Shown here: piece after piece, positions 16,343 through 25,280 of the stretch
Layout of the letters: every line of letters begins with the position of its first letter
Position numbering within the stretch: position 1 is the first letter of the stretch
Assembly (NCBI RefSeq): GCF_008905045.1
Contig: NZ_VWMY01000018.1
Coordinates: 1-64,000 of the forward strand
Origin: Streptomyces albicerus
Lineage (GTDB): Bacteria > Actinomycetota > Actinomycetes > Streptomycetales > Streptomycetaceae
Length of the DNA: 64,000 nucleotides
Reading direction: 5' to 3'
Made by a program: the position numbers and the translations under genes
The notes under the pieces: generated by a model
Told to the model about the DNA's origin: nothing
Databases searched by the model: none
Seen by the model: the letters and a program-made list of their open reading frames with translations, nothing else

Positions 16343-16939
16343 GTGGCAGAGCAAGCGGGCTCCGCGGGCGTCGAGCCGGTGAAGCGGATGCGGCGGGCCG
16401 AACGGCGCGAGCAGATCTTGGATGCCGCCACCCGGGCGTTTGCGCGCGCCGGCTTCGTGGGCACCGGCCTTGATGACGTCGCCGCCGAGGCTGGCATCAC
16501 TCGGGTGATGCTCTACCGGCACTTCGAGTCGAAAGCCGACATGTACCGGGCGGTCCTGGACCGAGCCTGCGTCCGTCTGGCAGAAAACGTGGGCAGCGAC
16601 AACTTCGACGAGGACTCGGTCCCCGCCCTGGTCCGTGCCGCGGCGGCCGACCCCGACGCCTTCCGGCTGCTGTTCCATCACGCCGCCCGGGAGCCGGAGT
16701 TCCGCGACCTCATCGACACGCTCACCACGGCTTCAACCGAGATCGCCCAGCACAACCTCGCCGCACTCCTGCCCGCCGGACCCTGGCTGGACTGGGCGGC
16801 GCGGGTGATTCCCGTCTTCACCATCGAGGCGGTCATCGGCTGGCTGGACGCCGGACAGCCCGACCCCGATGCCGCGGCATCCAGGATCAGCGAGGCCATC
16901 CACGGCGTCATCGAGGCCGCACGCCCGGCCGACATCTGA
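16343..16939 (+). CDS. TetR-family regulator of the P450-methyltransferase unit
   Basis: 198 residues from GTG 16343, chosen for GGAGGG eight bases upstream. The helix-turn-helix is RREQILDAATRAFARAGFVG then DDVAAEAGITRVMLYRHFESKADMY. The C-terminal domain is a compact helical ligand pocket typical of the AcrR/FadR-like group. It is divergent from the P450 and has two dyads in front. The ligand is probably a substrate of the P450. Confidence 0.85.
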   Translation: MAEQAGSAGVEPVKRMRRAERREQILDAATRAFARAGFVGTGLDDVAAEAGITRVMLYRHFESKADMYRAVLDRACVRLAENVGSDNFDEDSVPALVRAAAADPDAFRLLFHHAAREPEFRDLIDTLTTASTEIAQHNLAALLPAGPWLDWAARVIPVFTIEAVIGWLDAGQPDPDAAASRISEAIHGVIEAARPADI

Positions 16940-16963
16940 ACCTTGCGCGCCAAAGCCGCAGTC

Positions 16964-17347
16964 TCAGGGCCCGGCCGCGGCCGGGTGCCACGGTGCGTCG
17001 GCACGAGTGGGGCGGGCGCGGGCGTTGAGCCGCAGCGCGTACACCGGCCGGTCGGGGCCAGGGGCGGGGCCGAGGTAGGTGTGGCCGGTCATGTGGCACC
17101 AGGCGGGCAGGTCGAGCGGGGCGGCCGGGTCGGTGGCGATGACGTGCACGACCGTGTCCGGCTCGGCCTCGGCGATGCGGGCGCGCAGCTTCAGCAGCAG
17201 GGTTACGCACAGCAGGCCGGTGCCATCGACGGTGATGTCCGCCGCCGGAACGGCCGCCGTCATGGCGCCGGTCTCTGGGTGACGCGCTACAGACGGCGGG
17301 GCAGCGCGCCCTGCTTGCCCTTCTCCAGCCGTCTCCGCGGCCATCAT
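16964..17347 (-). CDS. TusA-family sulfur-carrier protein (variant motif)
   Basis: 127 residues if translated from ATG 17347, which overlaps the cysteine desulfurase stop (ATGATG/TGA), so translation is coupled. The TusA fold starts at about residue 37: ITVDGTGLLCVTLLLKLRARI, then TVVHVIATDPAAPLDLPAWC, HMTGHTYLG. The carrier cysteine is present but the usual CPxP is CVTL here, and there is a second cysteine in AWCHMTG. The first 28 residues may be an extension; a start at 17263 is possible. Together with the desulfurase it would accept sulfane sulfur. Confidence 0.75.
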   Translation of the reverse strand: MMAAETAGEGQAGRAAPPSVARHPETGAMTAAVPAADITVDGTGLLCVTLLLKLRARIAEAEPDTVVHVIATDPAAPLDLPAWCHMTGHTYLGPAPGPDRPVYALRLNARARPTRADAPWHPAAAGP

Positions 17348-18537
17348 TTCCCTGCTCGCTGAACACGTTGAGGATGCTCTCGTGGCGCGGTAGTAGAAAC
17401 GGCGGTGATCAGCTCGATGGTCCGCTCGATGTCGTCGGCGGTGGTCCAGCGGCCCAGCGAGAGGCGGAGCGCGGCGAGGCTGCGGGTGTCGGGCAGGCCC
17501 ATGGCGCTCAGTACCGGGGAGGGCCGGTGGTCGCCGCTGTGGCAGGCCGAGCCGGTGGAGGCGGCGATCTCAGGTACGGCGTCGAGGAGTTCGTGACCGC
17601 GGATGCCGTCGATGCTGATGTTGAGCGTGTTGGGCAGGCGCGGTTCTGCGGGGCCGTTCAGGTGGATGCGGCCGGGGAGTCGGGCGGTGAGGCCGGTGTG
17701 GAGGCGGTCGCGCAGTGCGGCGATGCGCTGTGCGCCGCCGTCGGTCAGCTCCTTGGCGGCGAGTTGGGCGGCGGCGCCCAGGCCAGCGGTGAGGGCGACG
17801 CTCTCGGTGCCGGAGCGCAGGCCGCGTTCCTGGCCGCCGCCGTAGATCAGCGGTTCGAGGGCGACATCTGCGCGGATGTACAGGGCGGCGATGCCCTTCG
17901 GGGCGTACATCTTGTGGCCGACGATCGTCATGAGGTCGACGCCCAGGTCCCGTACGTCCATGGGGATCTTTCCGGCGGCCTGGGCGGCGTCGCAGTGGAA
18001 GAGCGCGCCGTGGGCGTGGGTGATGCGGGCCAGTTCGGCGATGGGCTGGAGGGCGCCGGTCTCATTGTTGGCGGCCATGACGGAGACCAGGACGGTGCGC
18101 TCGGTGAGTGCGGAGGCCAGTACCGCCGGGTCGACGAGACCGTCGCCGTCGACGGGCAGGTACGTCACCGCAGTGCCATGGTGCCGTTCGAGGGCGTGGC
18201 AGGTTTCCAGAATGCCGGGGTGCTCGGTGACCTGGGTGATCACGTGCGGGCGGTCGGTCTTAGCGGCGAGTACGGCGCCGCGCAGGGCGAGGTTGTCGGC
18301 CTCGGAGCCGGAGCCGGTGAAGACGATCTCTGAGGCGTCCGCGCCGATGAGTGCGGCGACCTGGCCGCGGGCGAGGGCAAGGGCCCGCTGGGGCTCGGCG
18401 CCGTAGGCGTGGCTGCTGGAGGGGTTGCCGAACCAGTCGGTCAAGTACGGGCGCATCGCCTCGGTGACCCTTGGGTCGACCGGGGTGGTGGAGTTGTAGT
18501 CCAGGTAGACGGGGCTGCCCTCGATCGCGGGGATCAC
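17344..18537 (-). CDS. Cysteine desulfurase (IscS/NifS-like)
   Basis: 397 residues, from GTG 18537 that overlaps the ArsR-rhodanese stop. The PLP enzyme features are complete: EHPGIL with His106, the Lys209 that binds PLP in GHKMYAPKG, and the mobile-loop cysteine at 332 in GSACHSGDHRPS. It takes sulfur from cysteine as a persulfide on Cys332 and hands it on. No IscU, IscA or tRNA thiolation gene is near, so the acceptor here is probably the TusA-like protein encoded next. Confidence 0.9.
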   Translation of the reverse strand: MIPAIEGSPVYLDYNSTTPVDPRVTEAMRPYLTDWFGNPSSSHAYGAEPQRALALARGQVAALIGADASEIVFTGSGSEADNLALRGAVLAAKTDRPHVITQVTEHPGILETCHALERHHGTAVTYLPVDGDGLVDPAVLASALTERTVLVSVMAANNETGALQPIAELARITHAHGALFHCDAAQAAGKIPMDVRDLGVDLMTIVGHKMYAPKGIAALYIRADVALEPLIYGGGQERGLRSGTESVALTAGLGAAAQLAAKELTDGGAQRIAALRDRLHTGLTARLPGRIHLNGPAEPRLPNTLNISIDGIRGHELLDAVPEIAASTGSACHSGDHRPSPVLSAMGLPDTRSLAALRLSLGRWTTADDIERTIELITAVSTTAPREHPQRVQRAGK

Positions 18538-19202
18538 GCGGCGACCCCGCTGTCCACGGGCAGCTCAGCGAGGCGCCACTCCAGCATCCCGTCGGTCAGC
18601 CGGACCGCCTTGCGGCCGCGGGCGTGCAGCAGGCGTACGGCGTCGTAGGCCAGGACGCAGTAGGCGCCCCGGCAGTAGGCGACCACTTCGGCATCGTCCG
18701 GCAACTCGGCGATGCGGTCAGTGAGTTCGTCGACGGGGATGGAGATCGCGCCGGGGATGTGTCCGGCGGCGTACTCCTCGGCCGGGCGGACGTCGAGGAC
18801 GACGACCCCGCCCGCCTGGGCGCGCGCCAGGAGGTCCTCGCGGTTGACCTCCTCTGCTTCGTCCGTGCCGAGGTAGGCGGTGCGGGCTGGTTCGACGGCG
18901 GCCTGGTGTGTCTGGGCGACCTGGCGCAGCAGGGCGTAGAGGGCGGCGACGTCGTCGCCGGCCAGCCGGTAGTGGATGCGCACGCCCTCGCGGCGGGTGG
19001 CCACGAGGCCGGCCTGCTTCAGGGTCTGCAGATGCGCCGAGGCGGTGGTCAGGTTCAGCCCCGCGGCCTTGGCGAGCGCGTCGACGGTGCGCTCGCCCTG
19101 TGCCAGCAGATCGAGCAGTTCCAGGCGCTTTCCACTGCTCAGTGCCTTGCCGGTGCGGGCGAAAGCGTCGTACAGCGCGGCTTTGCGCTGGGGGTCTCCC
19201 AT
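18534..19202 (-). CDS. ArsR-family repressor fused to a rhodanese domain
   Basis: 222 residues from ATG 19202, with GGAGG five bases before it. Residues 1-105 are an ArsR winged helix (LLAQGERTVDALAKAAGLNL, TASAHLQTLKQAGLVATRREG); residues 120-215 are a rhodanese domain with the active loop Cys177-RGAY-Cys182. The ArsR part has no cysteine, so the persulfide or thiosulfate signal would be sensed through the rhodanese loop. The gene heads the desulfurase-TusA unit and is divergent from the persulfide dioxygenase-like gene, with a palindrome between. This is a likely sulfur-stress switch. Confidence 0.85.
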   Translation of the reverse strand: MGDPQRKAALYDAFARTGKALSSGKRLELLDLLAQGERTVDALAKAAGLNLTTASAHLQTLKQAGLVATRREGVRIHYRLAGDDVAALYALLRQVAQTHQAAVEPARTAYLGTDEAEEVNREDLLARAQAGGVVVLDVRPAEEYAAGHIPGAISIPVDELTDRIAELPDDAEVVAYCRGAYCVLAYDAVRLLHARGRKAVRLTDGMLEWRLAELPVDSGVAA

Positions 19203-19215
19203 GGCATCCTCCATC

Positions 19216-19227
19216 ATTCCATGGAAT
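19216..19227. promoter_or_regulatory. ArsR-type palindrome
   Basis: ATTCCATGGAAT, a perfect 12-bp palindrome, 14 bases upstream of the repressor start and 62 before the dioxygenase-like gene. The position between two divergent sulfur genes and the AT-rich surroundings fit an ArsR operator. Confidence 0.65.
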
Positions 19228-19288
19228 ATTGTAGCTAAGGGTGGGCGTTGAGGCGACCCGCACCTGATGGGACACCCTGGAGGACCCG

Positions 19289-20653
19289 ATGGGCTTCACC
19301 GACGATCACTTGGTACCGCTGGTCGATGAGGGTCTGGGCAACAGCGCCTACCTCGTCGACCTCGGCGGCGGACGGGCCCTGGCCGTCGATGCGAGTCGCG
19401 ATCTGCGGGCACTGCGTGCAGCCTCCGACCGACGCAGCCTCACGGTGGCCTTCGCCGCCGACACCCACCTGCACGCCGACTTCCTGTCCGGTGCGGTGCA
19501 GCTGGCCGCCGACGACGGCGCCGCCGTACTCGCCTCCGCCGCCGGCAACCGAGCCTTCCCGCACACCGCGCTGGCCGACGGCGACGAGATGGACCTCGGC
19601 GGCCTTACCTTGCGCGCGCTGGCCACCCCCGGCCACACCGACGAGCACCTGTCCTTCCTGCTCCTGGACGGCGCCCGCGAGCTCGGAGTCTTCACCGGCG
19701 GTTCCCTGATCGTCGGCTCGGCCGCCCGCACGGACCTGCTCGGCGCCGACCGCGCGGAGGAGCTGGCCCGCGCCCAGTACCGCTCGCTGCGCCGCCTGGC
19801 CGAACTGCCGGACGCGACAGCCGTGTGGCCGACACACGGCGCCGGGTCCTTCTGCTCCGCACCGCCGGGTGCCGAACGCACCACCACCATCGCCGCGCAG
19901 AAGCGGGCCAACCCCCTGCTCGCCGCACCGGACGAGGACACCTTCGTACGGCAGCTACTCGACAGTCTCGGCTCCTACCCCGCGTACTTCGACCGCCTGA
20001 GCGAGGCGAACCGGCACGGTCCCGCCGTCCTCCGCTCCGCCCCCAGTCTCCCGGCACTCTCCCCGGACCAGATGCGCCACTTGATCGGCGAAGGCGCCCA
20101 GATCATCGACGTACGCCCCGTGGCGGACTTCGCCGCAGGGCACATCCCCGACGCCGTCTCCATCCCACTGCGGGACCAGTTCGCCACCTGGCTGGGCTGG
20201 CTGCTGCCCGACGACACCCCACTCGTGTTCGTCACCAACCCCGATCAAGACCTCGCCGAACTCACCTGGCAGGCCCTGAAGATCGGCTACGAGCGACTGG
20301 CAGGACACCTCGACGGCGGCATGGACGCCTGGACCACTGGCGGCGGAGAGCAGGAACGCATCGAGCTGCTCACGGCCGACCGGATCGCCGAACGCCCCGT
20401 CCTCGACATCCGCCAGCAGGCCGAACACATCGCCGGACACATCCCCGGCGCGATCCACATCGAACTCGGCGACCTCACCGAACACAGCGCCGAGGCACCT
20501 CGGCGCCCCGTCGTGGCCTGCGGCCACGGTGAACGCGCCATGACCGCAGCCAGCCTCCTGCAGCGCACCGGCCACAAGCAGCTCGCCGTCCTCGACGGCG
20601 GACCGACCGACTGGTCCAAGGCCACCGGCCGCCCCCTGGAGGAGACCGCGTGA
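19289..20653 (+). CDS. Metallo-beta-lactamase-fold persulfide dioxygenase-like protein with two rhodanese domains
   Basis: 454 residues; GGAGG upstream. Residues 5-250 are an ETHE1-like metallo-beta-lactamase fold with the iron motif H60-x-H62-x-D64 in DTHLHADF, His116 in TPGHTDEH, FTGGSLIVGSAARTDLLG and PTHGAGS. Residues 255-350 are a rhodanese domain without the catalytic cysteine (VFVTNPDQD), and 360-450 an active-looking one with Cys411 in VACGHGERA. Such fusions oxidise glutathione- or low-molecular-weight persulfides to sulfite and pass sulfur. Divergent from the ArsR-rhodanese gene, it overlaps the MFS gene by four bases. Confidence 0.85.
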   Translation: MGFTDDHLVPLVDEGLGNSAYLVDLGGGRALAVDASRDLRALRAASDRRSLTVAFAADTHLHADFLSGAVQLAADDGAAVLASAAGNRAFPHTALADGDEMDLGGLTLRALATPGHTDEHLSFLLLDGARELGVFTGGSLIVGSAARTDLLGADRAEELARAQYRSLRRLAELPDATAVWPTHGAGSFCSAPPGAERTTTIAAQKRANPLLAAPDEDTFVRQLLDSLGSYPAYFDRLSEANRHGPAVLRSAPSLPALSPDQMRHLIGEGAQIIDVRPVADFAAGHIPDAVSIPLRDQFATWLGWLLPDDTPLVFVTNPDQDLAELTWQALKIGYERLAGHLDGGMDAWTTGGGEQERIELLTADRIAERPVLDIRQQAEHIAGHIPGAIHIELGDLTEHSAEAPRRPVVACGHGERAMTAASLLQRTGHKQLAVLDGGPTDWSKATGRPLEETA

Positions 20654-21918
20654 CCACCCACACCCCCGGCGAGACCCGCCCCGCAATACGCCTCGGACTA
20701 CGGGCCAACCTCGCCCAGTTCAGCCTCCTCGTCGTGGTCAACGCCCTGGTCGGCGGCATGCTCGGGCAGGAACGCACCGTCCTGCCATTGCTGGCCGACG
20801 ACGTCTTCCACCTGTCCGCATACACCGCGGCCATGACCTACATCCTGGCCTTCGGCGCCACCAAGGCCGTCACCAACTTCTTCGCCGGCACCTGGTCCGA
20901 CCGCTACGGCCGCAAACCGGTCCTGATCGCCGGCTGGCTCATCGCCCTGCCCGTGCCCGCCATGCTCGCCTGGGGCCCCTCGTGGGGCTGGATCATCGCC
21001 GCCAACATCCTGCTCGGCATGAACCAGGGCCTGACCTGGTCCACCACCGTCATCATGAAAATCGACCTGGCCGGCCCAGAGCGCCGCGGCCTGGCCATGG
21101 GCTTCAACGAGGCCGCCGGATACGTCGCCGTCGCCGCCACCGCCATGGCCACCGGCGCCATCGCCGAACACGCCGGACTGCGACCCGAGCCGTTCCTGCT
21201 CGGCGCCGCCTACGTCGTCCTGGCCCTGGGCCTGTCCACCCTCGCGGTCCGCGAGACCCGCGACCACGCCCGCTACGAGGCAGCCCGCCACGTCACCATC
21301 GCGGGCAACGAGCACGACGCGGAACTGACCACCGCCCAGATCGCCCGCCTCACCAGCCTCCGCGACAAGGCGCTGTCCGCCGCCAGCCAGGCCGGCATGG
21401 TCAACAACCTCAACGACGCCCTCGCCTGGGGCATCTTCCCCCTCCTCTTCGCCGCCCACGGCCTGTCCATCGCCCAGATCGGCATCCTCGCCGCCCTCTA
21501 CCCAGCCGTCTGGGGCGCGGGCCAGATGCTCACCGGCTGGTGGTCCGACCGCATCGGACGCAAACACCTGATCACCGCCGGAATGCTGCTGCAGGCCGCC
21601 GCCATCGCCCTCGTCGCCGCCGGTACCACCTTCGGCGTCTGGGCCACCGCCCAGATCCTCCTCGGCGTCGGCACCGCGCTGGTCTACCCGACCCTGCTCG
21701 CCGTCGTCGGCGACGTCGCCCACCCCGCCTGGCGGGCGCGCGCTGTCGGCGTCTACCGCCTCTGGCGTGACGGCGGCTTCGCCGTCGGCGCCCTGCTGGC
21801 CGGAGCCCTCGCCGACGCCTACAGCCTCACCACCGCCATCTGGGCCATCGCCGCCCTCACCGCCGCCTCCGGCCTGGTGGTGGCGGTGCGGATGTACGAG
21901 ACACATCCACGAACCTGA
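20650..21918 (+). CDS. MFS transporter coupled to the persulfide genes
   Basis: 422 residues starting at GTG 20650 inside the previous stop (GTGA). It has about 12 hydrophobic segments, with the MFS loops GTWSDRYGRKPVL (between TM2 and TM3) and TGWWSDRIGRKHLI in the second half, and a central loop with AGNEHDAELTTAQIARL. Substrate cannot be read. The coupling to the metallo-beta-lactamase-rhodanese gene suggests export of sulfite, thiosulfate or a related sulfur compound, which is inference only. Confidence 0.8.
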   Translation: MTTHTPGETRPAIRLGLRANLAQFSLLVVVNALVGGMLGQERTVLPLLADDVFHLSAYTAAMTYILAFGATKAVTNFFAGTWSDRYGRKPVLIAGWLIALPVPAMLAWGPSWGWIIAANILLGMNQGLTWSTTVIMKIDLAGPERRGLAMGFNEAAGYVAVAATAMATGAIAEHAGLRPEPFLLGAAYVVLALGLSTLAVRETRDHARYEAARHVTIAGNEHDAELTTAQIARLTSLRDKALSAASQAGMVNNLNDALAWGIFPLLFAAHGLSIAQIGILAALYPAVWGAGQMLTGWWSDRIGRKHLITAGMLLQAAAIALVAAGTTFGVWATAQILLGVGTALVYPTLLAVVGDVAHPAWRARAVGVYRLWRDGGFAVGALLAGALADAYSLTTAIWAIAALTAASGLVVAVRMYETHPRT

Positions 21919-22070
21919 CGTATCGAAGAAGAACGCCACTGGTGTCCGCGAGATCGGTTCGGCGAGATTCCTGGCGTCTGCACCTACAGGTACAGGTGCA
22001 GGACTGCGGGGCCGAAGGTGAGGCAGCGCAGCGACTCGTAGGAGCCGGGCAACGCTGTGGAGCAGGGTAC

Positions 22071-22763
22071 TCAACCTCGAACGCTGCCGTTACGGCTCGC
22101 CCGCACCAGGGCGACCAACTGTCTCGACCGGTCAGCACCGATCCGCAGTTCTTTACGCAACGACTCGGCCGAGACCGGGCGCTGATGCAGTTCCCAATGC
22201 CGAGCATCCATCCGCCGGGCACGCTCCAGAAGCGGATCAACGTGGGCCCGGTCACGGTCGGGATCATTCTCGCTGTGCTCCTCATCGCCGATTTCCACCT
22301 TCGCCCGGCCCGCCGGCCGGTGCGCCAGCAGCTCCACCGACAACAGCAACGCGACCGGTGGCCACCCGGCGACCAGCACCGGCTTCCAGGCCAGCGACGG
22401 CGCGGCCGCGATATTCGCCGCCAGGGACACCACGATCCCCAGCAGAAAAGCCAGCCACACGACGTATCGTGCCCGACGGCCACCACGCCCGGACGGCTTC
22501 AGCAAGCCGACCGTCGCCAACAGCAACAAACCGTCCACCGACAGCGGCCACAACGACGCGCTCACCTCATCCGCGCCACCCTGCAGGGCGAAATCCCGCT
22601 GATGAACGTACGAGGCATACGCCGCAACCCCCGCGACCACCAACGCACAGCCACACCGCAGCCACGCATCAAAATCAGGCGACTCGCCCCTCACCGTCCG
22701 GCGCGGACCTTCGCCCGGGACAGACCCCACGTCCGAGTCGCCCATCACACCGACCCATCCCAC
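22071..22763 (-). CDS. DUF2637 membrane protein of an integrative element
   Basis: 230 residues. Four hydrophobic segments lie at about 34-52, 70-84, 98-116 and 127-145 (ALVVAGVAAYASYVH, PLSVDGLLLLATVGLL, YVVWLAFLLGIVVSLAANI, PVLVAGWPPVALLLSVELLAH), followed by a charged tail and a C-terminal helix-turn-helix-like RPVSAESLRKELRIGADRSRQLV. DUF2637 proteins are typical cargo of actinomycete integrative and conjugative elements, near the replication/transfer genes. The start may be ATG 22763 or ATG 22745. Here no replication or Tra gene remains. Confidence 0.75.
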   Translation of the reverse strand: MGWVGVMGDSDVGSVPGEGPRRTVRGESPDFDAWLRCGCALVVAGVAAYASYVHQRDFALQGGADEVSASLWPLSVDGLLLLATVGLLKPSGRGGRRARYVVWLAFLLGIVVSLAANIAAAPSLAWKPVLVAGWPPVALLLSVELLAHRPAGRAKVEIGDEEHSENDPDRDRAHVDPLLERARRMDARHWELHQRPVSAESLRKELRIGADRSRQLVALVRASRNGSVRG

Positions 22764-23080
22764 GCCGCAGGACGAAACCGCCCCTCCACCACCAGCCGCC
22801 CAACAAGAAACCGCTGGTCAGCCCTGCAACCCTCTGCATGTGGCCCCGCCGGGGACTCGAACCTGCGGTCGTTATTCCTTCGTTGTGCGCAGGTGAGGCG
22901 CCCCAGCGGCTGGAACTGGAACCGGTTGGAAATCGGACATGGTTCCAAGACGCCAGTGTCCAAACCCAGCACGAGAATGCGCCTTCTCCGGTGACCACGA
23001 GCAGTCCCATGGCTCGTGCATCACGAAGGAGAAGGCATGCGATCTTCCCGAATGGCTCCGTCGGCGACCACCGTGAGGTC
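22764..23080. other. Gap in the element remnant
   Basis: No credible gene. At 22841-22865 there is a 25-base stretch resembling the T-arm and acceptor of a tRNA on the minus strand, but the stems do not pair (see rejected items). A well-placed Shine-Dalgarno at 23028-23035 precedes an 18-codon frame that ends at 23093. Confidence 0.4.
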
Positions 23081-23707
23081 GTGGGCTTCATAATCCTCAC
23101 GATCGTGCCGACCTCCTTACGCGAGGCCAGCAGGTTCATCACGGAGCATCACCGCCACCATCGTCCGCCCCAGGGAATGAAGTTCGCCCTCGGTGTTGCC
23201 GCGGATGGAGTGCTTGTGGGTGTGGCTGTGGTGGGCCGGCCCGTCACTCGGCACCTGGACGACCGTGCAACGCTCGAGGTGACGCGCTCGTGCACCGATG
23301 GCACCCCCAATGCGAACTCCAAGCTGTACGGGGCGGCATGGCGGGCCGCCCGTGCGCTGGGCTACCACCGCCTTGTCACCTACACCGAAGAAGGCGAATC
23401 CGGTGCGAGCCTGCGCGCCGCCGGTTTCCGGCCGGTGGGAGTCGTGGCGCCGCACGCGGGGTGGGACAGGCCCAATCGAAGCTGGCATGCGCAGGCACGG
23501 GCGGTGACACGAACGCGCTGGGAACTGATCACAGCGGGCTACTGCCGCCCAGATACCGAGTCGTCAACTGCACTTGACTGCAGCCCTTCTGGCACTAATA
23601 TCGCAGCCCCGGCGCCAGCCCCCGGGCCGCATGACCAGCCCGTTCACGCAGCGACCGCATGCTTGCGAGCCCACGGCGGGCAACGCAGCACGCGCAGGTC
23701 GTCGTGA
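23081..23707 (+). CDS. XF1762-family (GNAT-like) mobile-element protein
   Basis: 208 residues from GTG 23081. The core ILTIVPTSLREASRFITEHH, GMKFALGVAADGVLVGVAVV, GRPVTRHLDDRATLEV, NANSKLYGAAWRAARALGYHR and YTEEGESGASLRAAGFRPVG is the XF1762 family, an acetyltransferase-like fold common in phages, plasmids and integrative elements; the reaction is unknown. Family members stop near RTRWEL; here about 60 further residues of low quality follow, so the natural stop may have been lost. The start is uncertain, because the ribosome site just upstream is placed for another frame. Confidence 0.65.
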   Translation: MGFIILTIVPTSLREASRFITEHHRHHRPPQGMKFALGVAADGVLVGVAVVGRPVTRHLDDRATLEVTRSCTDGTPNANSKLYGAAWRAARALGYHRLVTYTEEGESGASLRAAGFRPVGVVAPHAGWDRPNRSWHAQARAVTRTRWELITAGYCRPDTESSTALDCSPSGTNIAAPAPAPGPHDQPVHAATACLRAHGGQRSTRRSS

Positions 23708-23897
23708 GCCGCAGCGACGACGCCGACGTGACCGTTGAGGTCCCGGATGAACCACCGGTCCTCACGCCGCTCGCGGCAGCCGCGCTGCTGCGTCTGATCT
23801 GTGATGCCGCGCATCGTCCTGCTGACACCGAAGCCCGGATGCCGCCCGGCGGGCTGTCCACTGCAGAAGATTCGAGGCACGAAAGGAAGCCGGATCA

Positions 23898-25144
23898 GTG
23901 ATCTCATTCGCCTTCGCCGGCCGGTGCTCGACCGAGGACCAACAAGATCCCGAGACCTCCCGAAACTGGCAGCTCACGCGCGCGGGTCCTGATCGAATCG
24001 CACGGTCAGATCGTGGCCGAGTACTTCGACATCGGGCAGTCCCGCTCCATCCCGTGGAAACGCCGACCGCGGGCCTCCCAACTCCTGGAGGCTCTCAAGG
24101 ATCCGGACCGGGGTTTCGACGCGGTGGTGATCGGCGAACCGCAGCGGGCCTTCTACGGCAACCAATACGGTCTCACCTTCCTCGTCTTCACCCATTACGG
24201 CGTACGCCTGTGGGTGCCGGAGGTCGGCGGCCCCATCGACCCCGACTCCGAGGCCCACGACCTGGTGATGTCGGTGTTCGGCGGGGTGAGCAAGGGCGAA
24301 CGCACCCGCATCAAGATCCGCGTCCGTACCGCGATGGCGGCTCAAGCCCGGGTCGAGGGCCGCTTCCTCGGCGGCCGCCCGCTCTATGGCTACCGCCTCG
24401 TCGACGCCGGGCTTCACCCCGATCCGGCGAAGGCGGCCGACGGCAAGCGACTGCACCGTCTCGTGCCCGACGGGGTAACCGCCTGGGTCGTGCGACGCAT
24501 CTTCGCGGAATACCTGGCCGGCTTCGGCATCTTCGCCATCGCACAGCGTCTGACGAACGACGGCATCCCCTGCCCTTCAGCCCATGATCCGCAACGCAAC
24601 CGGCACCGGTGCGGAGTCGCCTGGTCGAAGAGTGCGGCCCGGGCGATCCTGCAGAACCCGCGCTACACCGGCTACCAGGTCTGGAACCGGCAGCGTAAGG
24701 AAGAGCTACTGATCGACGTCGACGACGTCGCGCTCGGGCATCGGACCCAGCAAACCTGGAACAAGAAGGGTGCATGGATCTACTCCGACAAACCAACCCA
24801 CAATCGCGGGCTGGATCCGTGAGGTGCAGACACAGCGCGCGGCCGCTCAGTCCACCTTGGACAACAGCGCTCGCAATGGCGGGAAGGCCGCCCGCACCGT
24901 CAGCCGCGAGGAGATCCGCGGCATCGTGGAGGGTTTCGGCGGCCTGCTGGCGCTCCTCCGCCAGGCCGACCCCGCGAACAAGGCCGAGTTCTATCGCCGA
25001 CTCGGCCTGCGCCTGACCTACGACCACGAAACACGGATGGTGCTGGCCGAAACCCGGCCAGCACCATCCGTGTGCGCAAAGGTTGTGTCCGAGGGGGGAC
25101 TTGAACCCCCACGCCCGATAAAGGGCACTAGCACCTCAAGCTAG
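23898..25144 (+). pseudogene. Serine recombinase/integrase, frameshifted and internally deleted, reading into tRNA-Leu
   Basis: From GTG 23898 the frame begins ISFAFAGRCSTEDQQDPETS; the catalytic serine is in RCSTEDQQ. Near 23980 it shifts frame and continues with IVAEYFDIGQSRSIPW, FGGVSKGERTRIKIRVR, GRFLGGRPLYGYRL and the recombinase domain. After WIYSDKPTHN (about 24805) the zinc-ribbon part is missing and the coiled-coil end IREVQTQRAAAQ...EFYRRLGLRLTYDHE follows in another frame. The last residues VSEGGLEPPRPIKG are the antisense of tRNA-Leu, the usual overlap of an integrase with its attachment tRNA. With at least two breaks it is not active. Confidence 0.85.
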
Positions 25145-25170
25145 CGCGTCTGCCATTCCGCCACCCGGAC
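25086..25170 (-). tRNA. tRNA-Leu (anticodon GAG)
   Basis: Minus strand, 85 bases. The acceptor GTCCGGG pairs with CTCGGAC (one G-U) and the discriminator is A. The D-arm is GCGG-AATGGCAGA-CGC-type, the anticodon arm CTAGC-TTGAGGT-GCTAG gives GAG, a long variable arm with GTGCCC...GGGCGT hairpin marks a class II tRNA, and the T-arm GGGGG-TTCAAGT-CCCCC is perfect. The CCA is not encoded. The recombinase pseudogene runs into it from the other strand, so its 3' half is the likely attachment site. Confidence 0.95.
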
Positions 25171-25280
25171 TAGGTGTCTGCCGCCTTGACGGGGGTGTTC
25201 CCCGGGGCGACGTGGACAACAATACCAAGCTTTCGGGGTGGCTTTCACCTGCGTTTCTGGGCTGTGAGGGTGGTCGTGGG

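Noticed and set aside
22841..22930. tRNA-like sequence with TGGCCCCGCCGGGGACTCGAACC on the plus strand
   Set aside because: On the minus strand the T-arm stem pairs only over three bases and no 5' acceptor or anticodon arm is found; at best a worn attachment-site remnant.
22358..23707. A 449-residue form of the XF1762-family protein
   Set aside because: The first 240 residues are Arg/Pro/Thr-rich shadow of the DUF2637 gene and intergenic DNA; the family domain starts near 23081.
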